Counted from the first letter of the stretch, positions 17,495-26,045 are shown. The stretch is 64,000 bases of DNA from Pseudorhizobium flavum (GCF_902502825.2 NZ_LR723670.1:2852001-2916000), one strand, 5' to 3'. The notes: generated by a model not told the origin, from the sequence alone. Numbers and translations: made by a program.

Positions 17495-18172
17495 GTGCTT
17501 TCCTGGACCCTGATCGACACCGCAACCGTTCCAGGCGGGGGTGAGCTTCGCCTCAAGCAGCGCGGCAGCGAATTTTCCATCATGCTCGGCACCAACGAGT
17601 TGATGAACAGCCGGCTCTCCGGATCGGAAGAAGCGCTGGCGCGTCTCTCCATCGGCAAGATCCGCGACCGTCCGCGGCCGGTGATCCTGATCGGCGGCCT
17701 TGGCATGGGCTTTACTCTCCGCGCCGCACTCGCCGAACTGCCGCAGGAGGCACGCGTCGTCGTGGCGGAGCTTGTGCCGGCGGTGATCCGCTGGGCGAAG
17801 AACGAGATGGCCGAGGTGTTCAAGGGCTGCCTGGACGATCCTCGCGTCATGGTCGTGGACGCGGATGTCGGCGAGCTGATCCGTCGCGAGACGGCTGTCT
17901 TTGACGCCATCCTTCTCGATGTCGACAACGGGCCGGAGGCGCTGACGCGCGACGAGAACGACCGCATATACGATGCAGGCGGTCTGGGAGCGGCCAAATC
18001 TGCGTTGAGGCCGGGTGGCGTGCTTTCCGTGTGGTCTTCTGCCCCGGATTCTCGCTTCACGCGCCGGATGCAGTCGGCAGGGTTCGCGGTTGAGGAAAAT
18101 CCGACGCGTGCCAGCACCAGGGGGCGCGGGGCGAAGCACATGATCTGGCTCGGCGTGAAGCAGGCTCGCTAG
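17495..18172 (+). CDS. Spermidine synthase-like methyltransferase-fold protein
   Basis: A 225-residue protein with the polyamine-synthase Rossmann fold. It shows ILIGGLGMGFTLRAAL (nucleotide-loop region, about 68-83), VVAELVPAV and AILLDVDNGPEAL. The usual catalytic Asp pair of true spermidine synthases is not clear and the N-terminal beta domain is short, so it may act on another substrate. The start is taken as GTG 17495, four bases after the WD40 stop; GTG 17459 would overlap that gene by 32 bases. It forms the third gene of the COG0523 operon. Confidence 0.78.
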   Translation: MLSWTLIDTATVPGGGELRLKQRGSEFSIMLGTNELMNSRLSGSEEALARLSIGKIRDRPRPVILIGGLGMGFTLRAALAELPQEARVVVAELVPAVIRWAKNEMAEVFKGCLDDPRVMVVDADVGELIRRETAVFDAILLDVDNGPEALTRDENDRIYDAGGLGAAKSALRPGGVLSVWSSAPDSRFTRRMQSAGFAVEENPTRASTRGRGAKHMIWLGVKQAR

Positions 18173-18577
18173 AACCTCTGCACCTGCCGAACGGCAGCAG
18201 GAGGAACCGCGCCGGAGAACTCCGCGACGGGATCAGGGGATGGGCAGGCAATCGTCATCGAGGGTATTGGGATGTCAGGCGTGACTGCCTGCCCGATTGC
18301 TTCCGGCCTTCCCGAAGATCCGGAGGAGAGGTGTCAGTTCTCTTTCCGGAGCTTCGGGTGGGGACCGGCCTGACGCCGGCCCGCCACCGTCTGCAACCAT
18401 CACCGGGCGCCGGGTGCTTCCCGGGGGGAGGCAACCGGTTCGCGAACCCGGTCCCTGCCCGATGACTGCTTCAGGATAAGACGAGGCAAGGCTGCGGGGA
18501 TGGACGGGGAAGAATGACGGAATCGCGGCCTTGAAACGCCAGCGCGATTTCTCGCCCGCGCAATATCATTGCTCACG
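18173..18577. other. 405-bp gene-free region with competing inverted repeats
   Basis: No convincing coding sequence. GGGCAGGCA (18242-18250) can pair with TGCCTGCCC (18286-18294), while GCAATCG (18248-18254) can pair with CGATTGC (18294-18300) and CAGGC (18276-18280) with GCCTG (18287-18291). These pairings exclude each other. A perfect 12-base palindrome GGTTCGCGAACC lies at 18437-18448. It may hold a structured RNA or the end of the upstream operon. Confidence 0.4.
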
Positions 18578-19603
18578 TCAGGCGGAGCGAACGGCACCGA
18601 TGATCTCCGCCAGGAGGGCGTGCAGGTCGTCGCGATAGCCGGTCCGTGCCGAGGGTGAATTCTCGTCCGAGGTCATCACCACCGTTAGGCCGAGCGACGG
18701 GACGACATAGAGCATCTGGCCGCCGTAACCCCAGCCGAACCTGATCTCCTCGCCGCCGATCCTGCGCAGGAACCAGCCATAGCCGTAGCCATCGCCGGAA
18801 AAGCGGGAATTGGTCCGCGGTGTCCATGACTGCTCTATCCAGTCCTCGGAGATGATGCGCGTGCCATCCTCCGTCTTGCCGCCGTTGCGGTAGACTTCCC
18901 CGAAGGCCAGCAAGGAGTGCGCAGTCATCGCCATCTGGTTGCCGCCGAGATAGATGCCCTGCGGATCCTGCTCCCAGGAGCCGATACGGAAACCTTCCAC
19001 CGGCTCGAACCATTCGCGCGCCAGCGCCAGCGTCGACTTCTCCCCGACGCGGGTGAGGATCGCCGAGAGGAGATGGGTGGAGGCGGTGGAGTAGAGCATC
19101 TGCCCGCCCGGCTCGCCGTCGAACGGTTCCGACAAGGCAAACCGCACCCAGTTGCGGCTCGACACCCAGCGGCCGTAGTTGGGTCCCGACATGCGGGCGA
19201 GACCCGCCTGCATGGAGAGAAGGTTGCCGATGGTGATCTCGGACATGCGTGGATCCGGCTCGCGCGGCAGCTCGCGTTCGAGGATCGGCGCGATCTTCTG
19301 GTCGGTTCCCTGCAACAGACCCTTGTCGATGGCGATGCCGACCATGGCGGAGATGATCGACTTGGAGGCTGACTTGATGTTCGTCGATTCGCGAATGGAA
19401 TGCCCGTTGAAGGCGCGTTCGGCGAGCATTTCTCCTTCCTGGGAAACCAGCACCACCTTGAGAGGCTCCAGGCCTCTCGCACCGTCCAAGACAGCGCCGA
19501 GGGATGCGCCGGGCTCCGGCGCCTGCGAAACAGCCTGGGCGAGAGCATGAGGGGCAGTGAGAGCGAGGGGAATGGCAGAAATCAGGGTGCGTCTTGTGAT
19601 CAT
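18578..19603 (-). CDS. Exported serine hydrolase of the beta-lactamase class C family
   Basis: A 341-residue protein with an N-terminal export signal (TRRTLISAIPLALTAPHALAQ, possibly Tat). The penicillin-binding/beta-lactamase fold is marked by Ser78 and Lys81 in SASK, Tyr171 in YSTAS as the second motif, and GWGYGGQ in place of the KTG motif. It may be a peptidase or esterase acting in the periplasm; a true beta-lactamase cannot be claimed. Start ATG 19603 lacks a strong ribosome site but places the signal peptide correctly. The 28 extra residues of the longer reading look unsupported. It stands alone next to a LysR gene. Confidence 0.82.
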   Translation of the reverse strand: MITRRTLISAIPLALTAPHALAQAVSQAPEPGASLGAVLDGARGLEPLKVVLVSQEGEMLAERAFNGHSIRESTNIKSASKSIISAMVGIAIDKGLLQGTDQKIAPILERELPREPDPRMSEITIGNLLSMQAGLARMSGPNYGRWVSSRNWVRFALSEPFDGEPGGQMLYSTASTHLLSAILTRVGEKSTLALAREWFEPVEGFRIGSWEQDPQGIYLGGNQMAMTAHSLLAFGEVYRNGGKTEDGTRIISEDWIEQSWTPRTNSRFSGDGYGYGWFLRRIGGEEIRFGWGYGGQMLYVVPSLGLTVVMTSDENSPSARTGYRDDLHALLAEIIGAVRSA

Positions 19604-19696
19604 GAACGCCAATCTAGTGCGACGTGGGTCCTGACTATGGCCGCCCTGCCGATTCACGCCAAGGTGATGGCGCGTGAAGAGAGCCAACTGCGGCTT

Positions 19697-20590
19697 CTAG
19701 AGCTCGGCCTTTGCAAAGATCTCGCTGATCCAGTCGAGGAACACGCGCACGCGCGGCGAGAGCTGCCGGTTCTGCGGATAGAGAGCCGAAAGCGGCGTTC
19801 GCGCCGGTAAGAAATCTGCCAGCACCTCTACGAGTTCACCCCTCTCGATGAAAGCCCGAAGGCGGTGACGCGGCGCCTGGATCAGGCCGAAGCCACGGCA
19901 GGCGAGGTCCACGATCGTGTCGGAATTGTTGACCCGGATGCGCGTCGGCAGCGTAATTTCGCGGATCTGCCCGTTGACGGTGAACTCCAGCGGCAGGACC
20001 TGCCCGGTACGCGAGGAGATGAAGCCGATCGCCTCGTGCCCCTCCAGCGCATCCGGGGTTTCAGGCGTGCCGTGGGCCTCGATATAGGCGGGGCTGGCGC
20101 AGGTCAGCTCGGTGATCGAGCCGAGCCTCCGCATGATCAATGAACTGTCGGAAATTTCGCCGGCGCGGATGACGCAGTCGACCCCCTCCCGGATGAGGTC
20201 CACATAGCGATCCGTCTGGCCGATCTGCAGTTCCAGGGCCGGGTAGCGGTCGAGGAACTCGCGAAGATGCGGAAGCAGGAATGTCTGCGTCAGCATCGGA
20301 TGGGCGTCCACCCGCAGGACGCCTTGCGGCTTTGCCTCCCGGAAAATCGTCTCCGCCTCCGCCATCTCGGCGAGGATCGACAGGCAGCGCTGGTAGAAGG
20401 CGCGGCCATCGAGGGTGACGGCGACGTGACGGGTCGTCCGTTCCAGGAGGCGCGCGCCGAGATCCGCCTCAAGCGCCTTGATCGCCGCCGTCGCGGTGGA
20501 ACGTGCAAGCCCGAGATCGGCGGCGGCCGCGGCGAAGCTGCCGCGTTCCACCACCCGGACAAAGAGTTCCATGCGCGTCAGGCGATCCAT
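19697..20590 (-). CDS. LysR-family regulator
   Basis: A 297-residue regulator with an N-terminal winged helix (SFAAAAADLGLARSTATAAIKALEADLG, residues 18-45) and a substrate-binding-like effector domain. It belongs to the subgroup beginning MDRLTRMELFVRVVE. It is divergent from a short-chain dehydrogenase/tautomerase unit, and two overlapping palindromes fill the gap, so these genes are the likely targets. The effector is unknown. Confidence 0.93.
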   Translation of the reverse strand: MDRLTRMELFVRVVERGSFAAAAADLGLARSTATAAIKALEADLGARLLERTTRHVAVTLDGRAFYQRCLSILAEMAEAETIFREAKPQGVLRVDAHPMLTQTFLLPHLREFLDRYPALELQIGQTDRYVDLIREGVDCVIRAGEISDSSLIMRRLGSITELTCASPAYIEAHGTPETPDALEGHEAIGFISSRTGQVLPLEFTVNGQIREITLPTRIRVNNSDTIVDLACRGFGLIQAPRHRLRAFIERGELVEVLADFLPARTPLSALYPQNRQLSPRVRVFLDWISEIFAKAEL

Positions 20591-20598
20591 TGCTATTG

Positions 20599-20628
20599 TT
20601 CAGCACGGCTGAATTATCATGTCAATTC
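20599..20628. promoter_or_regulatory. LysR-type operator between the LysR and SDR genes
   Basis: TTCAGC-ACG-GCTGAA (20599-20613) is a perfect palindrome containing the LysR T-N11-A motif. It overlaps GAATT-N8-AATTC (20611-20628), a second perfect palindrome. This is the pattern of a strong recognition site next to an activation site. Confidence 0.6.
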
Positions 20629-20688
20629 GCATTCATTGTTCTTCGACAAAGGCTTCGTATCTTGGGTAGGAACGAAAGGAGACATGCC

Positions 20689-21429
20689 ATGACACACACA
20701 GAACAACACGTCGCCATCGTCACCGGAGCCTCGAAGGGCATCGGCCGCGCCGCGGCTATTCGCCTTGCAGCTGACGGTTTCGCAGTCATCGTCAACTATT
20801 CCTCAAGCCCGGCCGCCGCCGACGAGGTGGTCGCGGAGATTGAAGCGGCCGGCGGCAAGGCGCTCGCCGTGCAGGCGGACGTCAGCACATCGGCAGGCAT
20901 CGCCGCACTGTTCGACGCTGCGGAACAGCATTTCGGCGGCACCGACGTCCTCGTCAACAATGCCGGCGTGATGACGCTCATCCCGTTGACGGAGATGGAT
21001 GATGCCACCTTCGAGCGGCACATCGCCGTCAACCTCACCGGTACCTTCTACGGTATCCGCGAGGCAGGCCGCCGGCTGCGCGACGGCGGCCGCATCATCA
21101 ACTTCTCCTCCAGCGTCATAGGGGCATACGGCCCGCGCTACGGCGGATACGCGGCAAGCAAGGGCGGCGTCGAAGCCATGACTCATGTGGCCTCGAAGGA
21201 GCTCGGAAGCCGGGGAATTACCGTCAACGCCGTCGCGCCGGGGCCGGTGGAAACCGAGATGTTCATGCACGGCAAGTCGGAAGAACTGGTGCAGAGCATC
21301 GTCCGAGGCATTCCGCTCGGGCGGCTCGGCCAGCCGGACGACATCGCCCCGGTCGTGTCCTTCCTCGCAAGCCCCGAGGGCGGATGGGTGAACGGCCAGG
21401 TGCTTCGCGCCAATGGCGGCATGCTGTGA
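20689..21429 (+). CDS. SDR-family NAD(P)-dependent oxidoreductase (FabG-like)
   Basis: A 246-residue classical short-chain dehydrogenase. It has TGASKGIGR (12-20) for cofactor binding, NNAG (90-93), catalytic Ser140-142, Tyr154 and Lys158 in YAASK, and a PGPVETEM segment. ATG 20689 follows AAAGGAG; the ATG five bases earlier stops after two codons. It oxidises or reduces an unknown alcohol/ketone. It is likely co-transcribed with the tautomerase 28 bases downstream and controlled by the divergent LysR. Confidence 0.92.
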   Translation: MTHTEQHVAIVTGASKGIGRAAAIRLAADGFAVIVNYSSSPAAADEVVAEIEAAGGKALAVQADVSTSAGIAALFDAAEQHFGGTDVLVNNAGVMTLIPLTEMDDATFERHIAVNLTGTFYGIREAGRRLRDGGRIINFSSSVIGAYGPRYGGYAASKGGVEAMTHVASKELGSRGITVNAVAPGPVETEMFMHGKSEELVQSIVRGIPLGRLGQPDDIAPVVSFLASPEGGWVNGQVLRANGGML

Positions 21430-21457
21430 CGTAACGAGAGAGCGAGAGGAAAAAACC

Positions 21458-21676
21458 ATGCCATTCGTCAACATCAAGACCCCGGAGGGCGCGCTGACGC
21501 GGGCGCAGAAGGAGGAGATCGTGCACCGCACGACAGACCTGCTGATCGGTTACTTCAGCGAAGCGGCACGTCCGCATACCATGGTGCTGATCGAGGAGGT
21601 CAAGGATGGCGGCTATGGCCGCGCCGATGAGATCTACGTCATCCCCGACGCCTACCGCGCACGTGAAGCGGAATAA
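21458..21676 (+). CDS. 4-oxalocrotonate tautomerase-family protein
   Basis: A 72-residue small tautomerase. Once Met is removed, Pro becomes the N-terminal catalytic base (MPFVNIKTPEG), and Arg residues follow in the usual places (SEAARPHTMVLIEEV). Members form hexamers or trimers and move double bonds in enol/keto acids. ATG 21458 follows GAGAGGA. Gene order suggests it works with the SDR just upstream; the substrate is not known. Confidence 0.88.
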   Translation: MPFVNIKTPEGALTRAQKEEIVHRTTDLLIGYFSEAARPHTMVLIEEVKDGGYGRADEIYVIPDAYRAREAE

Positions 21677-21866
21677 GCGCTCAAAGCTGGTGCCGCCCGG
21701 CGACGTTGCCGCCGGGATCCGGCAATGTCTGTTCCCTGATTTGTCTGGCCATCGTCCGGGCAACCCTTCGTGAAGTTCGGGAAGATCTGAAACCTCAGGC
21801 CCTTTCGAAGGTTGTGGTGCCCTGCACGCTGCGTGAGTGCGCACACATCAACCGAAGGAGAAGCCT

Positions 21867-23042
21867 GTGAAAGCTCTGGTCTGGCACGGAAAAGAGGACA
21901 TCCGCTGCGACACGGTCTCGGATCCCGAGATCGAGGACGCTCGCGACGCGATCATCAAGGTCACCAGCTGCGCCATATGCGGTTCCGACCTGCACCTCTT
22001 CCACAATTTCATTCCGGCAATGGAGCCGGGTGACATCATGGGCCACGAGATGATGGGCGAGGTCGTGGAAGTGGGCTCCGGCATCAACGGTGCCCTCAAG
22101 AAGGGCGACCGGATCGTGGTGCCCTTCACCATTCTCTGCGGTGAATGCGACCAGTGCAAGCGGGGCAACTTCTCCGTCTGCGAGCGCTCCAACCGCAACA
22201 AGGACATGGCGGACAAGGTTTTCGGCCACGCGACCGCAGGGCTCTTCGGCTATACGCACCTGACGGGCGGTTATCCCGGCGGCCAGGCGGAGTATCTCCG
22301 CGTGCCCTTCGCCGACAAGACCCATATCAAGGTGCCTGACAGCCTGACCGACGAGCAGGCCCTCTTCCTCGGCGATATCTTCCCCACCGGCTGGCAGGCG
22401 GCGGTCAATTGCGACATCCAGCCGACCGACACTGTGGCCATCTGGGGCTGCGGCCCTGTCGGACAGATGGCGATCCGCAGCGCCGTCCTTCTCGGCGCCA
22501 AGCAGGTCGTTGCGATCGATTGCATTCCCGAGCGGCTTTCCATGGCCGAAGCGGGTGGTGCAATCACCATCAATTTCGAGACCGAAAGCGTGGTGGAGCG
22601 TCTGAACGACCTCACCACAGGCAAGGGCCCGGAAAAGTGCATCGACGCGGTCGGGCTGGAGTCCCATGTGTCAATGGGCCAGCCGGATACGCTTCTCGAC
22701 CGCGCCAAGCAGATGGTGATGCTGGAGAGTGACCGGCCGCATGTGCTGCGCGAGATGATCTATGTCTGCCAGCCCGGCGGCATCATCTCGATTGCCGGCG
22801 TCTATGGCGGGCTTGTCGACAAGATCCCGATGGGTCCGGCGATGAACAAGAGCCTCACCTTCCGTATGGGCCAGACCCACGTCAACCGCTGGACCGACGA
22901 TCTCGTCCGCCGGATTGAGGAAGGCCAGATCGATCCCTCCTTCGTCATCACCCATACGGCGAAGCTCGAGGACGGACCGGACATGTACAAGGTCTTTCGC
23001 AACAAGCAGGACGGCTGCGTCAAGGTCGTGCTGAAGACTTGA
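21867..23042 (+). CDS. Zinc-dependent alcohol dehydrogenase (formaldehyde-dehydrogenase-like group)
   Basis: A 391-residue medium-chain dehydrogenase. Catalytic zinc ligands Cys38 and His60-Glu61 are present, and four Cys (91, 94, 97, 105) hold the structural zinc. The Rossmann motif is [10 protein letters not shown] near 193-202. Its long central insert and length fit the glutathione-independent formaldehyde dehydrogenase-like group rather than ordinary ADHs. GTG 21867 follows GAAGGAG; the longer reading starts ten codons earlier without support. The next gene, a membrane protein, begins 16 bases after the stop and is probably in the same operon. Confidence 0.9.
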   Translation: MKALVWHGKEDIRCDTVSDPEIEDARDAIIKVTSCAICGSDLHLFHNFIPAMEPGDIMGHEMMGEVVEVGSGINGALKKGDRIVVPFTILCGECDQCKRGNFSVCERSNRNKDMADKVFGHATAGLFGYTHLTGGYPGGQAEYLRVPFADKTHIKVPDSLTDEQALFLGDIFPTGWQAAVNCDIQPTDTVAIWGCGPVGQMAIRSAVLLGAKQVVAIDCIPERLSMAEAGGAITINFETESVVERLNDLTTGKGPEKCIDAVGLESHVSMGQPDTLLDRAKQMVMLESDRPHVLREMIYVCQPGGIISIAGVYGGLVDKIPMGPAMNKSLTFRMGQTHVNRWTDDLVRRIEEGQIDPSFVITHTAKLEDGPDMYKVFRNKQDGCVKVVLKT

Positions 23043-23058
23043 GGATCGGAGAACAGTG

Positions 23059-23634
23059 ATGAAACATATCGCCAACGCCCTACAGCGCTCGGACAATCCA
23101 AGGGTGATCGAAACGGGCCCGAGCTCCCTCTCCAACACCGATCGCCTCGCCCGCAATCTCGGCTGGTTCAGCATCGGGCTCGGCATCGCCGAACTGGTCG
23201 CCGCCAGACGCATCAGCCGCGCCATCGGCATGGAAGGATCCGAGAACCTGATCCGCGCCTTCGGTGCCCGCGAGATAGCCAGCGGCATGCTGACGCTTTC
23301 AGTGGACAAGAAGGCGGGCCTCTACAGCCGGGTCGCAGGTGACGCGGTTGACCTCGCCGTGCTGAGCACCGCAGTCAGGGACGACAATCCGAAGCGTGGC
23401 AATGCGGCGCTCGCACTGGCCATGGTGGCGGGGGTGACGCTGCTCGACGTTGCGGCCGCACTTGGCACGCGGCAACAGAGCAGGCGCGACGAGGACGACA
23501 TCCGTGATTACAGCGACCGCAGCGGTTTCCCCAATGGCGTCGAGGCAGCCCGCCGCAATGGGCAAGAGGTGGGCGAGGCGCCGGTCAAGGCGCTTCCCGC
23601 ACCGCAGCTGGCGCTCTCAGAGCAGCGCATGTGA
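23059..23634 (+). CDS. Small membrane protein, 'cyclase dehydrase'-like, function unknown
   Basis: A 191-residue protein with hydrophobic stretches at about 36-52, 68-82, 93-106 and 114-132, and a hydrophilic C-terminal third rich in Asp/Arg. I do not recognise a catalytic motif. Similar proteins beside zinc alcohol dehydrogenases in rhizobia are often named cyclase/dehydrase, but nothing in the sequence supports an enzymatic role. ATG 23059 is seven bases after GGAG, with a GTG directly before it. A terminator-like hairpin follows the stop. Confidence 0.7.
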   Translation: MKHIANALQRSDNPRVIETGPSSLSNTDRLARNLGWFSIGLGIAELVAARRISRAIGMEGSENLIRAFGAREIASGMLTLSVDKKAGLYSRVAGDAVDLAVLSTAVRDDNPKRGNAALALAMVAGVTLLDVAAALGTRQQSRRDEDDIRDYSDRSGFPNGVEAARRNGQEVGEAPVKALPAPQLALSEQRM

Positions 23635-23644
23635 GACGGTTCAG

Positions 23645-23680
23645 CCCGCTCCTTTCCCGGGAGCGGGTTGATTCTGTCTG
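23645..23680 (+). terminator. Probable intrinsic terminator
   Basis: CCCGCTCC (23645-23652) pairs with GGAGCGGG (23660-23667), followed by TTGATTCTGTCTG, moderately T-rich. It lies between convergent genes. Confidence 0.55.
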
Positions 23681-23705
23681 AGACCGGCGGGCAAAATCCC
23701 CGCTA

Positions 23706-24272
23706 TCAGCCCAGCTTGCGTCCGTTCGCGACGATCATGCCGGCGGCACCGTCCAGCCAGCCGGACTTGAGCTCCAGCGCGAGGAAGCGGTCACGATCAG
23801 AGGGGCCGGGCATGACGAGGTGCCGGATTTTCTCGCCCGAGAAGCCGAAACGCTCGTAATAGGCGGCGTCGCCCACCAGCAGGATTGCGCCGTGGCCGCG
23901 CCGATCCGCTTCCGCGATCGCCGCGCGCATGAGCGCGCCGCCGATGCCGCGGCCTTCCTGCGTGCAGTCGACGGCAAGCGGCCCGAGCAACAGCGCCTCG
24001 ACCAGCGTGCCCTGCTGGCTGATGCCGGCTTCGATGTTCCACAGGCGCACGGTACCGATCACGTGACCGTCTTCGTCGCGAGCAACAAGGGCGAGGCCTT
24101 CGGCCGGCAGGCGGCCGCGGCGGATCTTTTCCGACGATTTCCTGCGGCGCTCCGGTCCCATGACCCGGTCAAGCAGGTTTTCACGCGCGACGACATCCGC
24201 CGGCGTTTCGCTATCGATCGTGTAGGTGGTCGGCGCAAAGAATGCGCGCACAGTGTCAAGAACAGCGGCCAT
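23706..24272 (-). CDS. GNAT-family N-acetyltransferase
   Basis: A 188-residue acetyl-CoA-dependent acetyltransferase of the YhbS-like type. The acetyl-CoA loop is QEGRGIGGALMRAAI (about 104-118), and AAYYERFGFS follows as the usual strand-helix near the C-terminus. ATG 24272 is preceded by GGGAGGCC. It lies downstream of the ornithine/lysine decarboxylase on the same strand, 95 bases away. Acetylation of polyamines would fit this position but is only an inference. Confidence 0.88.
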   Translation of the reverse strand: MAAVLDTVRAFFAPTTYTIDSETPADVVARENLLDRVMGPERRRKSSEKIRRGRLPAEGLALVARDEDGHVIGTVRLWNIEAGISQQGTLVEALLLGPLAVDCTQEGRGIGGALMRAAIAEADRRGHGAILLVGDAAYYERFGFSGEKIRHLVMPGPSDRDRFLALELKSGWLDGAAGMIVANGRKLG

Positions 24273-24329
24273 GGCGGCCTCCCGTACCCAATACCGTTAT
24301 CAGCGGCGATGAAGAGGAATTGTGAGCTT

Positions 24330-24356
24330 GCCGCCCCGGCTGGTTACGGGGCCGGC
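24330..24356 (-). terminator. Possible hairpin terminator after the decarboxylase gene
   Basis: A GC-rich stem (GCC-GCCCCG with CGGGGC-CGGC, one bulge) lies 12 bases beyond the decarboxylase stop. No T-run follows, so it may only stabilise the 3' end. Confidence 0.35.
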
Positions 24357-24367
24357 GGTGTCAGGCC

Positions 24368-25501
24368 TTAGATGACGTAGCTCTTCAGCGGATCGAAGCC
24401 GTTGAAGGCAACCGCCGAATAGGTCGTCGTATAGGCGCCGGTGCCTTCGATCAGAACCTCGTCACCGATCGTCAGCGAGATCGGCAGCGGATACATGTTC
24501 TTCTCGTAGAGCACATCGGCGGAATCGCAGGTCGGGCCGGCGAGCACGCAGGCCTCCATGTCGTCGCCGTCGCGCTCCGTGCGGATCGGGTAGCGAATCG
24601 CCTCATCCATCGTTTCAGCGAGACCGCCGAACTTGCCGATGTCGAGGAAGACCCAGCGGTGGTTGTCATTGTCGGACTTCTTCGACACGAGAACCACTTC
24701 CGCCTTGATCACACCCGCATTGCCGACCATGCCGCGGCCCGGCTCGATGATCGTCTTCGGCAGGTTGTTGCCGAAGTGCGACCGCAGAGCAGCGAAGATG
24801 GCCTGGCCATAGGCTTCCGCCGACGGGATGTCGCGCAGGTACTTAGTCGGGAAGCCGCCGCCCATGTTGACCATCTGCAGGTGAATGCCCTGCTTGGCCA
24901 GCTGAGCGAAGACCCGCTTGGCATCGGCAAGCGCCGAATCCCAAGCATCGACCTTCATCATCTGCGAGCCGACGTGGAAGGATACGCCGTAGGACTCAAG
25001 GCCGAGCTGGTGTGCGTAGACGAGCACGTCGACGGCCATCTGCGGCACGCAGCCGAACTTGCGCGACAGCGGCCATTCGGCACCTTCGCCATCCGTCAGC
25101 ACGCGGCAGAAGACCTTCGCGCCGGGAGCGGCACGGGAAATCTTCTCCACTTCCTCGTGGCTGTCGACGGCAAAGAGACCGATGCCGAGCGCGTGTGCGC
25201 GGGCAACGTCGCGTTCCTTCTTGATCGTGTTGCCGTAGGAGATCCGGTCCGGCGTCGCACCTGCGTCGAGCGCCATCTGGATTTCTGCAACCGACGCGCA
25301 GTCGAAGCTCGAACCGAGCGAGGCGAGCAGCTTCAGGATTTCCGGCGCCGGGTTTGCCTTGACGGCATAGTAGATCGCGCTGTCGGGCAGGGCGTGGCGG
25401 AACGCGTGGAAGTTGTCGCGCACGACATCGAGGTCGACGACGAGGCAGGGGCCTTCGGGGCGTCGGGTCTTGATGAAATCGAGAATACGAGCGGTCGTCA
25501 T
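24368..25501 (-). CDS. Type III PLP-dependent ornithine/lysine decarboxylase
   Basis: A 377-residue decarboxylase of the eukaryotic-like (alanine-racemase fold) family, making putrescine from ornithine and/or cadaverine from lysine. The PLP lysine is Lys48 in YYAVKANP. HVGSQ, GGGFP and EPGRGMVG bind PLP phosphate, and CDSADVL near residue 325 gives the catalytic Cys-Asp of the neighbouring subunit. ATG 25501 is nine bases after GAGGGA; 15 more residues in the longer reading lie in the leader. The bifunctional preference cannot be read from sequence. A long structured leader precedes it and is likely regulatory. Confidence 0.94.
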   Translation of the reverse strand: MTTARILDFIKTRRPEGPCLVVDLDVVRDNFHAFRHALPDSAIYYAVKANPAPEILKLLASLGSSFDCASVAEIQMALDAGATPDRISYGNTIKKERDVARAHALGIGLFAVDSHEEVEKISRAAPGAKVFCRVLTDGEGAEWPLSRKFGCVPQMAVDVLVYAHQLGLESYGVSFHVGSQMMKVDAWDSALADAKRVFAQLAKQGIHLQMVNMGGGFPTKYLRDIPSAEAYGQAIFAALRSHFGNNLPKTIIEPGRGMVGNAGVIKAEVVLVSKKSDNDNHRWVFLDIGKFGGLAETMDEAIRYPIRTERDGDDMEACVLAGPTCDSADVLYEKNMYPLPISLTIGDEVLIEGTGAYTTTYSAVAFNGFDPLKSYVI

Positions 25502-25919
25502 CTTGCAGTCCCTCAAAATTCCAAGCTCCGGCGGACCGGAGGACAAAGGGCGGATGAGGTATGCGATCGCGCCAGCCGGTGGAGACCCCGACGCCGCTAC
25601 ACGCTCATACGCGCAAACAATGGATCAGCGCCCTGCCACGGGCAAAGATCCGGCTTTGTCTGCCATGGATTGGAGGGGTTATCCCACCGCACTTCCGGCA
25701 ATGATGGTGTGCCTCTTCAGTGACCCCGGCTGATGGAAAGCCGGAAGAGAACCAGAAAGGCCCGCACCGTCGTTGCTTCAAGATGTCCTCGCATTTCCCG
25801 GTTGGCCGGAATAGCGACTGGAGGGGTTAGTTCCAGGTACCTTACCGATGACCTCACCTTAGGGATGAATCCCAGTTCGAGGGTCGGCGGACACCCACAG
25901 GCACGTGCGACTTTGGGCA
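25502..25919 (-). ncRNA. Candidate regulatory leader RNA of the decarboxylase (speF-like), tandem modules
   Basis: About 420 untranslated bases separate the predicted transcript start from the decarboxylase ATG. On the minus strand TAACCCCTCCA occurs at 25829-25819 and again at 25681-25671. Each copy is followed about 90-100 bases later by CGGGGTC (25728-25722 and 25590-25584), able to pair with ACCCC. A hairpin with a UCCG loop stands right before the ribosome site. Alphaproteobacterial ornithine decarboxylase genes are known to carry a conserved speF leader motif; whether this is that motif, or two copies, needs a covariance-model search. Confidence 0.5.
25526..25541 (-). promoter_or_regulatory. 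UNCG-loop hairpin before the decarboxylase ribosome site
   Basis: On the minus strand CTCCGG-TCCG-CCGGAG is a perfect 6-bp stem with a UCCG tetraloop. It ends about 12 bases before the GAGGGA ribosome site, where a switch in folding could hide or free that site. Confidence 0.55.
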
Positions 25920-25925
25920 GCACGG

Positions 25926-25954
25926 GAGATAAGAATATTCGCCTTCACAATCAA
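25926..25954 (-). promoter_or_regulatory. Predicted promoter of the decarboxylase leader
   Basis: On the minus strand TTGATT (25954-25949), a 17-base spacer and TATCTC (25931-25926) predict transcription from about 25919. The boxes are moderate matches. Confidence 0.45.
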
Positions 25955-26045
25955 GAGATTTTTTCGCCTGTTTATCTATTTTTCACATTGCCGCCGGGAA
26001 CCTGAATTCCCAACTAGGCGTGGGGCCAGAAAAGGGACGATCGTA

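Noticed and set aside
16582..18141. 519-codon minus-strand reading over the WD40 and spermidine-synthase-like genes
   Set aside because: Spans two good plus-strand genes; low-complexity Ser/Arg composition and no motifs.
18430..18450. GGTTCGCGAACC as a tRNA T-arm
   Set aside because: A perfect palindrome without D or anticodon arms nearby; not a tRNA.
25861..25900. GGGATGAATCCC and CAGTTCGAGGG as a tRNA fragment
   Set aside because: The T-loop-like bases are not followed by an acceptor stem and there is no anticodon arm; they are better seen as part of the decarboxylase leader.
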